Shown: piece by piece, positions 11,286 through 19,691 of the stretch | Layout of the letters: every line of letters starts with the position of its first letter | Position numbering within the stretch: position 1 is the first letter of the stretch | From: a candidate division KSB1 bacterium | Lineage (GTDB): Bacteria; Zhuqueibacterota; Zhuqueibacteria; Residuimicrobiales; Krinioviventaceae | NCBI GenBank assembly: GCA_034521575.1 | Contig: JAXHMJ010000002.1 | Location: 1,109,085-1,173,084 of the forward strand | Reading direction: 5' to 3' | Length of the DNA stretch: 64,000 bases | Program-made: the position numbers and the translations under genes | Notes under the pieces: model-generated | What the model was told of the DNA's origin: nothing | Seen by the model: the letters and a program-made list of their open reading frames with translations, nothing else | Databases searched by the model: none

Positions 11286-11894
11286 CTATTTCAATACAAT
11301 CGGTGTTATACGCCCGGAGGACTCTTCCACAATATAATCAATAAAATCATCCATCCGGCTTGAACGCACTTTTAATTGATACGCCATATGATCATCAAAT
11401 TGAGAATGCACAACTTTGGCATCATATTTTTCTATGCTTTTCATTAATGTGTTGGTCAGATCGTATGGACATTCAATACCCAACAGCCGTGTGCGATACT
11501 TTTTAATAATCTTTGCCTCGTTTACAGCATCTCCTGCCGCTTGACCATACGCACGAACGAGACCTCCGGTTCCCAGTTTTGTACCTCCAAAATATCGGGT
11601 AACAATAACAAGAATATTTAACAGATCATTTCCTTTAATAGCCTGGAGGATGGGTTTGCCGGCAGTTCCAGACGGTTCGCCATCATCATTGAATCGTTCA
11701 ACCTTGCCATTTTCCACACAATACGCATAACAATTATGTGTTGCATCATAATGCTGTTCAGAGACGCCAACTATGATTTCTTTGACCTTTTTTCTGTCAG
11801 TCACCGGAAAGGCGCGTCCGATAAAGTGAGACCCTTTAACCCGGAGATCTATTTGGCTTTCTTTAGCGATCGTTTTGTACAGATCATTTTGCAT
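11286..11894 (-). CDS. YigZ/IMPACT family protein (UPF0029)
   Basis: Two-domain protein of 202 residues of the YigZ/IMPACT family, related by fold to ribosome-associated translation factors; the molecular role is poorly known. Seen: the signature (CYAYCVENGKVERFNDDGEPSGTAGKPIL, of which NDDGEPSGTAGKP is most diagnostic), VTRYFGGTKLGTGGLVRAYG, and a C-terminal EF-G domain V-like half (ECPYDLTNTLMKSIEKY). It is complete, with an intact frame, and is the first gene of the minus-strand run toward radC. Confidence 0.92.
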   Translation of the reverse strand: MQNDLYKTIAKESQIDLRVKGSHFIGRAFPVTDRKKVKEIIVGVSEQHYDATHNCYAYCVENGKVERFNDDGEPSGTAGKPILQAIKGNDLLNILVIVTRYFGGTKLGTGGLVRAYGQAAGDAVNEAKIIKKYRTRLLGIECPYDLTNTLMKSIEKYDAKVVHSQFDDHMAYQLKVRSSRMDDFIDYIVEESSGRITPIVLK

Positions 11895-12281
11895 AACTCA
11901 ATATAATTATCCATTTATTTAAAATCAATAATCCATTCATCACCAAAATTAACAAATTGGAGAGACGCCACATGAATGTGAACAGCCTCCTTCAAATCGC
12001 TTCTGCTCGGTCCGTGAAAAAATCCATTCCGGTGTCACCAGATTCTCTGCCTTTATAAATTCAAATCATAGAGACAGTCCGGGCTTGTTCGGATCCTTTA
12101 ATTGTTGTATCTGCCGCGCCGGCATAAAACTTTGAGCAAGACAGCACAACACGTTCGAATCCCGGTGACGGCGGCATATCTGCAACCCGCCGTTCACCGG
12201 GCAAAGCATGATTCCACCCAAAAAAGGTAGCGCTATTTTCCACATAAACAATCATCGTTAATAAACAGAGGCGGTCCTGGA
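11895..12281 (-). other. Gene-poor stretch with a possible decayed minus-strand reading frame
   Basis: No gene is recognised here. On the minus strand a frame open from 12303 to 12061 reads VYVENSATFFGWNHALPGER and SPGFERVVLSCSKFYAGAAD. It overlaps the 3' end of the transglutaminase gene and has no ribosome site. It may be a remnant or chance. Bases 11895-12060 hold AT-rich sequence that would contain the promoter of the YigZ-like gene. Confidence 0.3.
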
Positions 12282-13874
12282 TTAACGTGCAACCGGATTC
12301 CATCCACCGACGGTCCAGACCTCAAGTTCCATACCGGGATCAGTTATAAAGGATTCATTCGAATTGTAATACCAACCCAGTATTTCAGAATCCCCGCCTC
12401 CCTGAGTGGTTATCAGAAAACGATTCGGAAGATGTCCAATTCCCATAGCTACCTCTCTCGGAGTTTGCTTATCACCGGCCTGTGGATCCATTGGGATCCA
12501 GCCATATCCGGGCAAATAGACCTCGGGCCACCGATGAAAATATTCATCGATACTCGCATCATCGCCCCGCACAACAGCAGCGCCTACATAACGGGCCGGA
12601 ATTCCCGCAGCCCGGCATAATGCAATAAAACTGAATGTATATTCCGAACAAGACCCGGTGCCGCGTTGCAGGACAAACGGGGCGACATTCCACCCACCCT
12701 CCAGTTTGTATTCCAATGTATTGCGGACATAATCATATATACGCTGAGCCATATAATACGGTCGTTGTTCATCATTTAAGATTTCTTTGAGTTTTGCTTG
12801 AATAAACGAATCATTGATACGGTACTTGCTGCCGTCAGCGGTGTAGGATTCGGCAATGTCACTCGGAATATCTTCAAGACCGCCCACATGATCGGGAAAA
12901 ATGAAATAATCGACAGCATAGAGCTTTGCCCTTACACTCATCTCTGTTTCAATCGGCACAGGACCGGATTTATCATGATAGGAGAAAGCTGCAAATTCCT
13001 GATCCCAGCGATCCTTCAGACCTTTATAGTCCTCAGGTGAAAATTGTATAGATTCAATTTTCTGATACGGACGTTCCTCCGGAATCGCAACGTATACATT
13101 GAGTTGTTGAAGACTCCCCTGACCACGGGGAAAGGCATGATGTTTCAAAGTCACCTCGGTATACCGGCATTCCGAAAGTTTGTACAATTCCTTGTCCCTG
13201 CGGACGCACTGGTACAAGCTGTCCGTTTCAAAATCGACATTCCATAAAAAACTGCCGTCCCAGGCAAGACCACTGCTGTAGGGCCCGGGGGTTTGACCGA
13301 TTACAAGTACACATCCGGATTCCGGGTCAATCATGTACAATTCGTCCTCACCCCGGTCGCTGCACCACAGATACTGACCGTCAAAGGTCAGGCCCTGGGT
13401 ATTTCCGGCAGGCGCCTTGATCGTTTTGATTGCGGTTCCATCGGATAAATCCATTTTATGTATTTCTGAATCGCGACGGTCCGCCACCCAGAGTGTTTCA
13501 CCATCCCATGCCAGTCCGAACGGATTGCTGCACGGAGCATCAATTCGGAACATGACAGTACCATCCTGGGGATTGATTTTATAAATTTTGTTCTGAGCAT
13601 CATCTGCGTTCCACAAAAATTCGCCGTCCCAGGCAAGTCCGGTCGGCCAGTAGCCGGGTGAGTTTATAGAATCAACGACTTTGCCGTTTTGATCAACACG
13701 CAGCAGTTTTTTTTCTTCATAATCCGCAATCCACAAACATTTTCCATCAAATGTCATTCCGGTAGAGTGGGAATAGGGTGCTTTAAAGCCTGTGACAATA
13801 TCTCCGGGAACACCACGGACATTTCCGGCGATAAAAACAAGAGTTAGCAAAATAAATTGATAATATCGAAGCAT
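12282..13874 (-). CDS. Secreted beta-propeller plus transglutaminase-like protein
   Basis: Exported protein with two parts. Residues of about 20-240 carry repeats of GLAWDGxxLW (also MTFDGKCLWIAD, LTFDGQYLWCSD) that would form an NHL/SMP-30-like propeller. The C-terminal part is a transglutaminase-like papain-fold domain with the Cys-His-Asp triad in GTGSCSEYTFSF, HRWPEVYLPGYGWIPMDP. The N-terminus is a signal peptide (YYQFILLTLVFIAGNVRG). The start at 13874 is chosen because GGGAGA lies seven bases before that ATG; the frame extends to 13919. The substrate is unknown. Members act as proteases or peptide-crosslinking hydrolases. Confidence 0.85.
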   Translation of the reverse strand: MLRYYQFILLTLVFIAGNVRGVPGDIVTGFKAPYSHSTGMTFDGKCLWIADYEEKKLLRVDQNGKVVDSINSPGYWPTGLAWDGEFLWNADDAQNKIYKINPQDGTVMFRIDAPCSNPFGLAWDGETLWVADRRDSEIHKMDLSDGTAIKTIKAPAGNTQGLTFDGQYLWCSDRGEDELYMIDPESGCVLVIGQTPGPYSSGLAWDGSFLWNVDFETDSLYQCVRRDKELYKLSECRYTEVTLKHHAFPRGQGSLQQLNVYVAIPEERPYQKIESIQFSPEDYKGLKDRWDQEFAAFSYHDKSGPVPIETEMSVRAKLYAVDYFIFPDHVGGLEDIPSDIAESYTADGSKYRINDSFIQAKLKEILNDEQRPYYMAQRIYDYVRNTLEYKLEGGWNVAPFVLQRGTGSCSEYTFSFIALCRAAGIPARYVGAAVVRGDDASIDEYFHRWPEVYLPGYGWIPMDPQAGDKQTPREVAMGIGHLPNRFLITTQGGGDSEILGWYYNSNESFITDPGMELEVWTVGGWNPVAR

Positions 13875-13894
13875 AATAATCTCCCTGATAAATT

Positions 13895-15316
13895 TTAGTC
13901 TCCCTGATGTCTGAACCACAAGTGTTTGTGTTGGCCCAATGCCCGTTTTCTGGCAATGAACCCATAGGACACCGTAACAAATACGAGATAAAGAAACGAA
14001 ATTCCAATAGCAATCAGCATGTAAAGCGGATCGCCGGTCTTGTAGGTTTGCAGGGGTAAATTGATGACGAGAATAAGCGGTATCATTAGAAAAAACGTAA
14101 GACCGGACGCATAGGCATAATCTTTTGCCACAGGCGATTCAAATTCCGGATCAACAGCGCGCAGCAGCGCCAGTCCTGTTGATAATGTTCCGGTCGATAC
14201 ACCAAAGATCAATAATGTTCGCAAAAAACGATGATCATAAAAAAGGCGTGAGCAGAACCAGATTGTAGCATAAAAGGTCATCACCGCGCCGACCACGGCC
14301 AGGATAATAATCGGGAGCCAATACTGCCACACCGCCACCAGCGAAATTGCAGCAACAGCGCTTGCCACCATAATATCGACACTCAGACCGGTTATACGCG
14401 TCAACGTCTTGTTATCTGCGATGTAATCAACCTTGCATTTAACCAACAAAGCGCGCAGCGTCAGCCCCATAAAAGCGGCAAAGATAAAATTAATACCCCA
14501 TAGATTTGTGGCCAATTCCACTCCCATGGGACCGGCAAGCGCCAAAAGCTCGCCGATTCCGGTTAAAAGCAACCAGGACATAAAATAGGCTGTTAAAACC
14601 AGGGCAATATGCAGCGAAAACGAATCAATGGCTTCTGTGTCTGTTTTCAATTCAGCGCCCACTTCCAATTTACTATCGCGCGGACGCACCCCGGTGCGGG
14701 TATAATGGGTGTCAATGGACTCCAGTTCCTGTTCTGAAACCCAGCCTTTTTTGAGGGCATGCTGAATTAAAAAGATTCCTCCGAAACTGCAGAACACAAA
14801 CCCAATCGCGGCAAACGTCAAACCGATACTGCCTCCATTTTCCACCCCGTAGATACTCCAGGCCTCACCGATGGAATATGCCTGTCCGGGGCCTTGTGAA
14901 AAACCGAGCGGCAGCATAAACCCGAATGAATGAAACAAATCAGGCATGAATGTGGCAATAAAAACCAAAGTCAGGGTCAAGCCCACAAATGCCTGCAGCG
15001 CCATCTGAGAAATAATGGCAACCGCTGTGGGAAACGCATTTTTGCTCTGTTTTTTACCTTTCGGCCCCTGCCGCAGAGTCAGCGCAATAAAGGATAATCC
15101 CAAAAAATGATAAGTTAATTGCCCCAGTTGAATTGATGTGAGCCCAACCAGCGGAAAAATAAAATTATAGAGCGGAAGCAGAATAAATCCGGCTGTCAAT
15201 GCGTTGGGGATCAGATATCTCTGAAAAAACTTTACTTTTGATCTGATGACTGTCGCAAGCAATAACGAACACGAAATTACCCCTAAATTGATAAACACAT
15301 GCCATGAAAAATTCAT
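13895..15316 (-). CDS. Sodium/glutamate symporter-like membrane protein (GltS superfamily)
   Basis: Polytopic inner-membrane transporter of 473 residues with about ten hydrophobic segments in two halves. The conserved reentrant-loop type segment LPLGFSQGPGQAYSIG resembles the GltS-family glycine-rich loop, and the second half has FGVSTGTLSTGLALLRAVDP. An insert of about 60 hydrophilic residues (KKGWVSEQELESIDTHY) separates the halves. It is followed 20 bases later by the propeller-transglutaminase gene. The family usually imports glutamate with Na+, but this subfamily's substrate is not established from sequence. It is divergent from the acyltransferase gene. Confidence 0.82.
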   Translation of the reverse strand: MNFSWHVFINLGVISCSLLLATVIRSKVKFFQRYLIPNALTAGFILLPLYNFIFPLVGLTSIQLGQLTYHFLGLSFIALTLRQGPKGKKQSKNAFPTAVAIISQMALQAFVGLTLTLVFIATFMPDLFHSFGFMLPLGFSQGPGQAYSIGEAWSIYGVENGGSIGLTFAAIGFVFCSFGGIFLIQHALKKGWVSEQELESIDTHYTRTGVRPRDSKLEVGAELKTDTEAIDSFSLHIALVLTAYFMSWLLLTGIGELLALAGPMGVELATNLWGINFIFAAFMGLTLRALLVKCKVDYIADNKTLTRITGLSVDIMVASAVAAISLVAVWQYWLPIIILAVVGAVMTFYATIWFCSRLFYDHRFLRTLLIFGVSTGTLSTGLALLRAVDPEFESPVAKDYAYASGLTFFLMIPLILVINLPLQTYKTGDPLYMLIAIGISFLYLVFVTVSYGFIARKRALGQHKHLWFRHQGD

Positions 15317-15448
15317 AGGGCCGTCCTGTTAGTTTGTATGGGTAGTTTTTTAGAGTTTCTAACAAAAGAAAATAATTAACTTGATAATTAGAAACAAGTT
15401 TTTAAATTTGAATTTAATTCATAGGCATCAAAAAGAAAAGGGCAAAAA

Positions 15449-16669
15449 ATGCAAAAGAAAACATTAAAGAAATTCAATCCGATCCTATGGTTTATAGCCT
15501 ATGCAACGATCGCACAAGGTCTAAGACTATCCTATCATATCAAAGCCAAAAATAAAGCCCTTTTCAAACAAATAAAGCCGCCGTTTATACTGGTAGGCAA
15601 TCACGTGACATTTTGGGATCCGCCCATGGTGAACAGTTTTATCAAACAGCGCATCCATTTTGTCATGTCCGATGCAAATCTTCGAAATTCTATTGCCAGA
15701 TGGCTCTTTATCAAAATGGCGGCGGTCATTCCAAAAACAAAAGCCAGATCAGATTCTTCCACCGTGAGACAGATGATGCGTTTGGCCAAAGACGGACGTG
15801 TGATTTGCGTATTTCCGGAAGGCCGTGCCACATGGGACGGTCAAACTCATGAAATCTTTTATTCCACCAGCAAGCTCATCAAAAGCCTCAAAATTCCAGT
15901 CATTGTGGCCTTGACTCGTGGCGGCTACTTGACAAGGCCGCGCTGGAGTCGATCTCCCCACCGCGGTCGTATGCTTATAGAATACAGTCAGCTATTTGAC
16001 AAGGAAGAGTTAAAGTTTGTTTCGGCTGAAGAGATTCATAAAAAACTTCAAAACGCTCTGTGGCACGATGATTATGAATATCAGACTCAATACGGGGTTA
16101 AATTCAAATCTAAAAATCAGCCTGAATACCTGGAGCGGGTTCTGTTTATCTGCCCGGTATGCAAGCAGCTAATTACTTTGGAATCGCACAAGAGTTTACT
16201 CTCCTGTAAAGCCTGCGGCTTTCAAAATGAATATACAGAGACCGGAGAACTGGTACCTGTTAATAATGCGAAACAACCCAGACGGCGTATTTATGACTGG
16301 ACAACCTGGCAAAGCAGTTATCTTGAAACTCTTGTCAAGAACAAACAAAAGGAGGACAAGAATCAACCTATTTTCGAGGATCACAATGTCACCGTTAAAA
16401 CCGGTTTCAAATTTCAAAATTTAAAAGGCCATATGACCGGTACGCTTGCGATGTACGTGGATCGTTTTGAAATCCAGTCTCCAAACGGTGATCCCCAGAT
16501 TCTATATATCGAGGACATGACGGGAGTTCAGGTACTGCTTTCAAACCGATTTGAATTTTATCACAAAAACACCCTGTATAAATTTGATTTTGAACATCCA
16601 AACACATCAGGTTACAAGTATATGCTCGCCGTGCAAAAAATTGCACCGGAACGAACAGAACTGGAATAA
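15449..16669 (+). CDS. PlsC-type lysophospholipid acyltransferase with C-terminal zinc ribbon
   Basis: Membrane-associated acyltransferase. The PlsC domain has the catalytic HX4D block (GNHVTFWDPP, about residue 52) and the substrate-binding block VFPEGRATWDG (about 120). Unusually, the domain is followed by a four-cysteine zinc ribbon (CPVC about 233, CKAC about 252) and about 150 more residues of a beta-rich tail. The total of 406 residues is well over the usual 200-250. The start has the ribosome site AAAAGGGC. It is 21 bases before the Omp85-like gene, so an envelope-lipid context is likely. The zinc ribbon's role is unknown. Confidence 0.85.
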   Translation: MQKKTLKKFNPILWFIAYATIAQGLRLSYHIKAKNKALFKQIKPPFILVGNHVTFWDPPMVNSFIKQRIHFVMSDANLRNSIARWLFIKMAAVIPKTKARSDSSTVRQMMRLAKDGRVICVFPEGRATWDGQTHEIFYSTSKLIKSLKIPVIVALTRGGYLTRPRWSRSPHRGRMLIEYSQLFDKEELKFVSAEEIHKKLQNALWHDDYEYQTQYGVKFKSKNQPEYLERVLFICPVCKQLITLESHKSLLSCKACGFQNEYTETGELVPVNNAKQPRRRIYDWTTWQSSYLETLVKNKQKEDKNQPIFEDHNVTVKTGFKFQNLKGHMTGTLAMYVDRFEIQSPNGDPQILYIEDMTGVQVLLSNRFEFYHKNTLYKFDFEHPNTSGYKYMLAVQKIAPERTELE

Positions 16670-16690
16670 AACCAATCAAAGGAAAATCTT

Positions 16691-18016
16691 ATGAAAAAAC
16701 GTGTATTGCTGTTGTGCATCTTTTCGTGCGCGCTTTCTGTGTGGGGACAGAACCAGGATTCGGAAGATATTGTTAAAACCGGGTGGAATGTCGGGCTGTT
16801 GCCGGCCATCGCTTATAATTCGGATCTTGGATTTGAATACGGCGCCATTGTTAATCTTTTCAATTACGGGGACGGTTCTAATTATCCAAATTATGACCAT
16901 TCTTTATACCTGGAAGTATCGCGTTTTACCAAAGGCAGCGGCATCTTTCGCGCCTACTATGATACCCAATACCTGATTCCAAACATCCGTTTGACTGCAG
17001 ATCTTAGCTATTTGCCGGATGAAGCCTATGATTTTTTTGGATTCAACGGCTATGAATCCGTCTATCATCCCGATTGGGAAGATGACACATCTGATGATTA
17101 TAAATCACGCATGGTCTACAAGTACCAGCGCAATTTGTTCAGAGCTAAAGCTGACTTTCAGGGTGGTATCAGTGGAGAAAATTTTCGCTGGATTGCCGGA
17201 GCCGCGGTCCGAAACTTTGACATTGCCCCTGTAGACATTGAAAAACTGAACAAAGGACTGGATAAAGAAGACAAGCTACCCTCTGTTGATGAACAACCCG
17301 GCTTGTACGAAAAATACCTGAACTGGGGACTGATACCGGAGGATGAAAAGAATGGTGGAACCATTGCAAGTGTAAAAGCAGGACTGGTTTATGATACACG
17401 CAACACTGTTCAGAATCCTTCAAAAGGGCTCTGGACGGAAGCGGTGCTCGTGGGCTCTCCCTCCTTTTTGAGCGATGAATCTTTTATCAAATTCAGCCTC
17501 ACACACCGTCAGTATCATTCAATTACAAAATCCCTGACATTTGCGGGACGTTTTGGATATCAAACCACGTTAAGCGGTCATTCTCCCTTTTATTTTCAAC
17601 CGCTCATGATTACGTCGGTCTATACAGGCGCATGGAATGAAGGCCTGGGCGGACAGAGATCAATCCGTGGTGTAAACAGAAACCGAATCGTTGGTGACGG
17701 CTTTGTGTATGGAAATTTTGAATTACGCTGGATCGTCTGGCGTTTCAACATCGGCAATCAAAACTTTTACCTCGGCCTCAACAGCTTTTTCGACACCGGA
17801 CGGGTCACTGATGAAATTAACATCTCCCCTGCACAGTCTGATGAACAATCAGATCCATATTTCGATCCCGGCTCGGAATCATTGCACCATTCTGCAGGAT
17901 TGGGTTTAAAAATCGCTATGAACTGGAATTTTGTGCTTTCTGTGGAATACGGACAAGCATTTGATGAACAGGACGGAGATTCAGGATTATATATCGCGTT
18001 GAACTATCTGTTTTAA
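16691..18016 (+). CDS. Outer-membrane Omp85/surface-antigen-like beta-barrel protein
   Basis: Exported protein of 441 residues with a signal peptide (MKKRVLLLCIFSCALSVWG) and a barrel rich in alternating strands. It ends in LYIALNYLF with the terminal Phe typical of barrels. The segment GGQRSIRGVNRNRIVGDGFV matches the conserved RG(F/Y) loop of the Omp85/bacterial surface antigen family. There is no obvious POTRA array; only about 250 residues precede that loop. AAAGGAAAA precedes the ATG. It is probably co-transcribed with the acyltransferase gene. The function (protein or lipid insertion, or passive pore) is not readable. Confidence 0.85.
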   Translation: MKKRVLLLCIFSCALSVWGQNQDSEDIVKTGWNVGLLPAIAYNSDLGFEYGAIVNLFNYGDGSNYPNYDHSLYLEVSRFTKGSGIFRAYYDTQYLIPNIRLTADLSYLPDEAYDFFGFNGYESVYHPDWEDDTSDDYKSRMVYKYQRNLFRAKADFQGGISGENFRWIAGAAVRNFDIAPVDIEKLNKGLDKEDKLPSVDEQPGLYEKYLNWGLIPEDEKNGGTIASVKAGLVYDTRNTVQNPSKGLWTEAVLVGSPSFLSDESFIKFSLTHRQYHSITKSLTFAGRFGYQTTLSGHSPFYFQPLMITSVYTGAWNEGLGGQRSIRGVNRNRIVGDGFVYGNFELRWIVWRFNIGNQNFYLGLNSFFDTGRVTDEINISPAQSDEQSDPYFDPGSESLHHSAGLGLKIAMNWNFVLSVEYGQAFDEQDGDSGLYIALNYLF

Positions 18017-18058
18017 AATCCAGTATTTCTCCCGATCATTTATAGGTTGGACTAATTT

Positions 18059-18130
18059 AAACCGTTTGTTTGTTGATGTTACAAATACAGAGTATCAATA
18101 GCTCTGTATATCGACATGCAAACGGTTTTT
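18059..18130 (+). terminator. Long interrupted hairpin ending in a T run
   Basis: Three nested stems can be drawn: AAACCGTTTG (18059-18068) with CAAACGGTTT (18119-18128), ten perfect pairs; TGTTGAT (18071-18077) with ATCGACA (18110-18116), one G-U pair; ATACAGAG (18085-18092) with CTCTGTAT (18102-18109), eight perfect pairs. The outer stem ends in TTTTT. This fits a Rho-independent terminator of the barrel gene, but it is longer than usual and could be a structured RNA leader of the small gene that follows. Confidence 0.65.
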
Positions 18131-18152
18131 AGTAATCACAAGAGAGGTTAAC

Positions 18153-18323
18153 ATGCGAATAAACGCACCCAGAAAATTTTGGTGGAATGTATCTGGAATA
18201 TTAGGACTCTTGGGCATTATCGGACATTACAGTACGTTGCCTATTCTGTCAATGCATGCGTTCTGGTTCATGACCTTTGCATGGATATTTTTAATGGCCA
18301 GCACCTTGTTCAAAAGTATGTAA
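18153..18323 (+). CDS. Small membrane protein, 56 residues
   Basis: A short frame with a good ribosome site (AGAGAGG) six bases upstream. It encodes a basic N-terminus (MRINAPRKFWW) and two hydrophobic segments (VSGILGLLGIIGHY and FWFMTFAWIFLMASTLF), then a stop at 18321-18323. It starts 23 bases after the long hairpin and ends 15 bases before the HD-domain gene, so the two may be co-transcribed. The sequence style is that of conserved two-helix small membrane proteins, but no function is known to me. Confidence 0.72.
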   Translation: MRINAPRKFWWNVSGILGLLGIIGHYSTLPILSMHAFWFMTFAWIFLMASTLFKSM

Positions 18324-18338
18324 GCACACGGTTGTTTT

Positions 18339-18875
18339 ATGAACGCAAAAAAACTGCTCGAAAAGTATTACACCGATCATCAGGAAGCTTTTGATATATT
18401 ACTACCTCACAGTATTGCTGTGCAGGAAAAAGCCATAGACATTGCTGAACATTCCGGAAAACCTGACCTGGATATTTCCTTTATAAAGGAAGCATCACTA
18501 CTACATGATATTGGCGTTTTCCGTACCTTTGCCCCTCCGATCGGATGTCATGGCAGCGAACATTATCTAAAACATGGTATAATTGGCCGGGAAATTTTGG
18601 AGCATGAAGGCTATCGCCGACACGCACTGGTTTGCGAGCGGCATATCGGAGTCGGTTTAACGCGTGAAGATATTATCAAAGGCCGGCTGCCGCTGCCTGC
18701 ACGCGATATGGTCCCCCTTTCTGATGAAGAAAAAATAATCTGTATTTCGGATTTATTTTTTAATAAAAGTGAGCCGGATCAACAGCGCTCTCTGGATACC
18801 GTGCGCAAAAAACTTGTAAAATTTGGTAAAACCTATCTTTTTGAAACATGGATACAGGATTTTAATGTCTCATAA
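18339..18875 (+). CDS. HD-domain phosphohydrolase
   Basis: Cytoplasmic protein of 178 residues. The metal-binding HD doublet is in SLLHDIGVFR, with an upstream His in LLPHSIAVQEKA, a further CHGSEHYLKHG and CERHIG, and a distal Asp in ICISDLFF. This gives the His...HD...Asp order of the HD superfamily, whose members hydrolyse phosphoester or nucleotide bonds. The exact substrate is unknown. It follows the small membrane protein gene closely and is convergent with the methyltransferase gene. Confidence 0.85.
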   Translation: MNAKKLLEKYYTDHQEAFDILLPHSIAVQEKAIDIAEHSGKPDLDISFIKEASLLHDIGVFRTFAPPIGCHGSEHYLKHGIIGREILEHEGYRRHALVCERHIGVGLTREDIIKGRLPLPARDMVPLSDEEKIICISDLFFNKSEPDQQRSLDTVRKKLVKFGKTYLFETWIQDFNVS

Positions 18876-18907
18876 CCTCGCTCAGGATGAATATTTTACA
18901 GACTCTT

Positions 18908-18931
18908 GATCTTGAAACCCGGTTCAAGATC
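18908..18931. terminator. Inverted repeat between convergent genes
   Basis: GATCTTGAA (18908-18916) pairs perfectly with TTCAAGATC (18923-18931) across a six-base loop. It lies between the ends of the HD gene and the methyltransferase gene. There is no long T run on either side, so it is a weak terminator candidate. Confidence 0.45.
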
Positions 18932-18947
18932 TTGAAAACATTCGAGT

Positions 18948-19622
18948 TCATTTTCGCGCCATGACCATATACTGACCGCCAAAAGGGACACGGGTCAGGT
19001 ATTTTTCAAATATATTGAATCGGCGAAGACCTGCCGGGAAAAAAAGGATATAATCTGTTCTCAAATGCTTCAATAAAGCGCCGGAAAGCAGACTTTTAAA
19101 CTCTGCAGGACGCAGCAACACCGCATCTTTATCAAACGGACACGTATTGACCGCATGTTGTGTCAATGGATTATAAGGGTTGTGTTCAAAAATAAACAAA
19201 TAACCCTGCAGTGCCAAAATAATACCGATATACTGCATCCAGTGATCGCGTTGATCCACAGGTATGTGATGAAAAACACAGGAAACAAACACCATATCCA
19301 TAGCCGGTAATGGATCAGGCTTTTCATCCACATGAAAAAATGAAACAGACGGATTATTTGTCCTGGCAGTTTCCAGACTTTCTCTGGAGACATCACAGCC
19401 CCATACGCAAGCATCAGGAAATGCTAACTTTATAAATGGTATATTCCGGCCGGTTCCACAACCAAATTCAAGAATCCGTGCCGGCTGCTTTTTTAAATAG
19501 CGTTGAAGCGTTATTACCTTGTGCTCTGCATAGTAGGAAATATTCTTTCCCAGCTTGCCAATGTTTTGCTGTAATACATTGTCATACTGTTCAGCATATT
19601 CATCAAAATCAACTTTGGGCAT
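18948..19622 (-). CDS. Class I SAM-dependent methyltransferase
   Basis: Protein of 224 residues with the SAM-binding motif I ILEFGCGTGRNIPFI (about residue 48), an acidic motif II after VWGCDVS, and motif IV FVSCVFHHI. The C-terminus (FDKDAVLLRPAEFKSLLSGA) is typical of the Methyltransf_11/23-like group. The substrate is not predictable. It is convergent with the HD gene and lies downstream, on the same strand, of the membrane glycosyltransferase-like gene. Confidence 0.82.
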   Translation of the reverse strand: MPKVDFDEYAEQYDNVLQQNIGKLGKNISYYAEHKVITLQRYLKKQPARILEFGCGTGRNIPFIKLAFPDACVWGCDVSRESLETARTNNPSVSFFHVDEKPDPLPAMDMVFVSCVFHHIPVDQRDHWMQYIGIILALQGYLFIFEHNPYNPLTQHAVNTCPFDKDAVLLRPAEFKSLLSGALLKHLRTDYILFFPAGLRRFNIFEKYLTRVPFGGQYMVMARK

Positions 19623-19691
19623 AATCCAGTTACCAATCTATTCTGTTCCAATGTTTTTCATGTCTCCGGGTTCTTTTATACATCACAATCT

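Noticed and set aside
12061..12303. 80-codon minus-strand frame after the propeller-transglutaminase gene
   Set aside because: Overlaps the real gene's 3' end, has no start signals and no recognised family; reported only as part of the gene-poor stretch.
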